A stretch of DNA of 64,000 nucleotides from Sinomicrobium soli (GTDB lineage Bacteria > Bacteroidota > Bacteroidia > Flavobacteriales > Flavobacteriaceae), in contig NZ_QLNV01000006.1 in the NCBI RefSeq assembly GCF_003285545.1, positions 1 to 64,000 of the forward strand, in the 5' to 3' direction. The stretch's first letter is position 1; the number at the start of each line of letters is the position of its first letter. Made by a program: the position numbers and the translations under genes. Shown here one piece after another: positions 62,001-64,000 of the stretch. Under the pieces are notes generated by a model that was not told where the DNA came from, searched no databases, and worked only from the letters and a program-made list of their open reading frames with translations.

Positions 62001-63527
62001 TTAAAACCAGAAGCTTACCGAAGCTGAAATATGCCGGAAATTTTTATTTGCTCCGGACCCTTGTCCCGAGGGAAGTATCAGCGAATAAGCGATATCGAAT
62101 TCGAGGGCATTGTGTTCCAGGTTCCTGGCCGTAGACAGCCTGGTATTCAGCTGAAAATAGTCGGTGGTGTGATAGGCCATGGCCGGAATAGCTATCCAGT
62201 TGTAGTAGATATTGTCGCGGGCGGCTTTCGGATCATGGCTGTGTTGAAGGTGGAGTTTATAATCTGCCCCGGCACTCAGGTTGGTATCCCATGAACCGAG
62301 GTACAGCCCTCCCGTAAGGGAAGCCCCTGCGTACAGATTGCTATAGGCAAATTTGTATCCGTAACTCTTGTCCAGTTCGTCCAGGCTCTCATAGCGGGTT
62401 TTCAGGCTGATGGCTTTCAGGCCGTTTTCGACGGGAATACGATATATATTTGTCAACCCGGCATTTATAACGGAGGTGGTGTAGTTTTTCCGGAAATTTT
62501 CCAGGGTATTGTCCCTGCTTTTTCCCGTTCCGGAAATGTATTCGGCTTCCAGAAGCTGTTCGAGGCTGTTTTTCCCTGCGGAGGCCTTGTGGAAAAGGGT
62601 GGCGGTATGGAGGGTATAATCGTATCTTGCCACAATATTGCTTTGTGTAGCCTTATAGATCTCGTCGTTGATCCATTTTCGCTTTCCCGACCTGATGGAA
62701 TAACGTGCGAGGATCTCTCCCGACTTGTTATCGAGGTGCCATTGTACAAGGGCCCCGGGACTGGTTTCCCGGCTGATGATCCCGCTGGTCAGGTTTTTGA
62801 AATAAGATCCCAGCCCGGTATTGAAGTATATGTTATAGGTGTCGTCACTGGTAGGATGAGGGTATTTATTATGGAGTTCCGATCCGGTTTTTTTCTGGTA
62901 GAGCTCAATGCCCATGCTGTAGCGGCCGTATGCTCCGGAGTTGTAAGTCAGGGAATAGCGCAGGAGGGAGGCCAGTTTTGTAAATTCATTCCGGGTATCG
63001 ATCTTGCGGTATGCCAGGTCGATATCGTATTTTATGGAGAGCCCCATGGCGTATTTGTCATTTGCAAATGTTTTGCTGATATCTGCGTTAAAACCGTAGT
63101 GCTGCAAGTTCCATTCGCCCGGTTTTTTGATAAAAAAGTAAAAAGGAGCGCCGTGATCCCTGTTAAAATAGGACAGGTTGGTATTTACACTGTCCGCACG
63201 ACTGTTCTCATACTCGAAACTTCCGTGTAAAGTCCACCCGCTGTTACCCAGGGTGGAAAGCGATGCGGTCTTCAGCCCTGTAAAGTTTCCCTTCCCGTAT
63301 TGTTGAGGGTTCCGGAAATCACCCTGCTCATTGGCAAACCGTCCTTTTATATAGGCCCGGTTTTTTCCTTTCCACCAGGAGATGGAAGAGGGAACGCGGG
63401 CATACAGTTTTTCAAAATAGAACTGTTCCTCCCGGCGCTCGGCAAAGGAACCCTGCTGGGCATGTACACGAAAGGCCAGGAGAACGAATGCGGCCAAAAG
63501 TAATTTCCGGATACTCACACTGATCAT
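62001..63527 (-). CDS. Outer-membrane beta-barrel protein, DUF6850-like
   Basis: A 508-residue protein with a signal peptide (KLLLAAFVLLAFRVHAQQ) and about sixteen alternating amphipathic strands ending in ISASVSFWF, a terminal Phe as for outer-membrane barrels. The composition and its position after a DUF4876-like gene fit the DUF6850 family, which in Bacteroidota accompanies TonB receptors and DUF4876 lipoproteins. Function is unknown. It starts 1 bp after the stop of the upstream gene, so the two are co-transcribed. Confidence 0.75.
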   Translation of the reverse strand: MISVSIRKLLLAAFVLLAFRVHAQQGSFAERREEQFYFEKLYARVPSSISWWKGKNRAYIKGRFANEQGDFRNPQQYGKGNFTGLKTASLSTLGNSGWTLHGSFEYENSRADSVNTNLSYFNRDHGAPFYFFIKKPGEWNLQHYGFNADISKTFANDKYAMGLSIKYDIDLAYRKIDTRNEFTKLASLLRYSLTYNSGAYGRYSMGIELYQKKTGSELHNKYPHPTSDDTYNIYFNTGLGSYFKNLTSGIISRETSPGALVQWHLDNKSGEILARYSIRSGKRKWINDEIYKATQSNIVARYDYTLHTATLFHKASAGKNSLEQLLEAEYISGTGKSRDNTLENFRKNYTTSVINAGLTNIYRIPVENGLKAISLKTRYESLDELDKSYGYKFAYSNLYAGASLTGGLYLGSWDTNLSAGADYKLHLQHSHDPKAARDNIYYNWIAIPAMAYHTTDYFQLNTRLSTARNLEHNALEFDIAYSLILPSGQGSGANKNFRHISASVSFWF

Positions 63528-63528
63528 T

Positions 63529-64000
63529 TTAAAAATTTAATGCATTATAACCTTTGGCATCCGGGTAATCTATAGACTCGAAATCTGCCCCCGAATTATC
63601 GGTGTCCTGCAAGACTACCCTTCCGAAGAGAGTCGAGCGGTTTTCATCTACTTTTCTTCTCATGCTCATACTGGAATAGAAGGCCCCTCCGTCTGCCTTG
63701 AGGTAATTAAATCCGCTATCTATGACATCCGGTAGTCTTTTATAGGCCGCCGCCTGTGAGTTTTCGAGAAAATCAACCCCGTCTATGATATCACTTACCG
63801 GTATCTTCATCAGGTATGAGGGTGAGCCGTACCCTTCGTATTTGTAATATTCCACAATGTCCGTATCGCCGAAAGCCTTGTCTGTCCTGAAAATCACGGC
63901 CGAAGTGCCGTAAGAATCAAAAAGGCAGAGGGCGCCCTCAATATAAATATTGATCATGTTGGGGACATTCGGATTATCAAAATCAAAGAATGCACTGCCT
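63529..64000 (-). CDS. DUF4876-like protein, 5' end beyond the window
   Basis: The frame is open through the right edge of the window; reading from the edge gives GSAFFDFDNPNVPNMINIYI and continues to the stop at 63529. The visible part has FDSYGTSAVIFRTDKAFGDT, FLENSQAAAYKRLPDVIDSG and RSTLFGRVVLQDTDNSGADF, typical of the C-terminal part of DUF4876 proteins, which have lamin-tail-like beta domains. It precedes an outer-membrane barrel gene, so the pair may build a surface complex. The missing N-terminus prevents a firmer call. Confidence 0.7.
   Translation of the reverse strand, partial: GSAFFDFDNPNVPNMINIYIEGALCLFDSYGTSAVIFRTDKAFGDTDIVEYYKYEGYGSPSYLMKIPVSDIIDGVDFLENSQAAAYKRLPDVIDSGFNYLKADGGAFYSSMSMRRKVDENRSTLFGRVVLQDTDNSGADFESIDYPDAKGYNALNF

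Overview
The window looks like chromosomal DNA from a Bacteroidota bacterium, most likely an aerobic Flavobacteriaceae member. The evidence is a SusC/SusD pair with an ECF sigma factor and a FecR-type anti-sigma factor, a fused CcoN-CcoO cytochrome oxidase subunit, lipoproteins with an S/C-type lipobox, and many promoters with the Bacteroidota -7 box TAnnTTTG. I cannot name the genus from sequence alone. No insertion sequence, prophage, CRISPR array or replication origin was found.

Layout. 1-3.2 kb: two exported proteins of unknown role. 3.2-7 kb: a PAS-LuxR regulator, then an arsenic operon (ArsR, DUF6428, phosphatase-like arsenate reductase, ACR3 pump). 7-13 kb: small metabolic genes (DinB, DUF2200, NTF2-like, M20 amidohydrolase, methyltransferase, HAD phosphatase, NAD(P)-binding protein), ending in a YceI remnant and an orphan gene fragment. 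13.0-13.4 kb: tRNA-Pro and tRNA-Ser separated by 98-bp tandem repeats built from the 5' half of the tRNA-Pro gene. 13.5-17 kb: a PgpH-like HD phosphodiesterase and an MFS transporter.

17-36.7 kb is a respiratory and redox block: a PAS histidine kinase overlapping a receiver-Crp fusion regulator, a universal stress protein, a COG0523 metallochaperone GTPase behind a double palindromic operator, an Fnr-type regulator, the complete cbb3 oxidase cluster (ccoI, S, NO, Q, P, G, H, a SafE-like protein), a truncated haemoglobin, then YceI, porin, a YceI-like protein and a CoA-transferase. Four promoters here carry an FNR-like box TGA(T/C)-N4-ATCA whose centre lies exactly 36.5 bp before the last base of the -7 box. 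This predicts one low-oxygen regulon. A fifth promoter, at 43.3 kb beside another Crp/Fnr gene, keeps the spacing but has TTGTC-N4-GACAA half-sites.

36.7-46 kb: a membrane protein, katG, pheT, the second Crp/Fnr regulator with a VOC protein, a TPR protein and a metallo-beta-lactamase-fold hydrolase. 46-57 kb: sigma factor, FecR, SusC, SusD, a lipoprotein, a TlpA-type thioredoxin lipoprotein and an EreA/ChaN-like protein, forming a nutrient uptake locus of unknown substrate. 57-64 kb: nrdB-nrdA, an OsmC-type peroxidase, a CPD-type photolyase, and an outer-membrane barrel with a DUF4876-like gene cut by the window edge.

The most notable features are the spacing-locked Crp/Fnr promoters, the tRNA-derived tandem repeat, and several near-perfect palindromic operators at genes of poorly known function.
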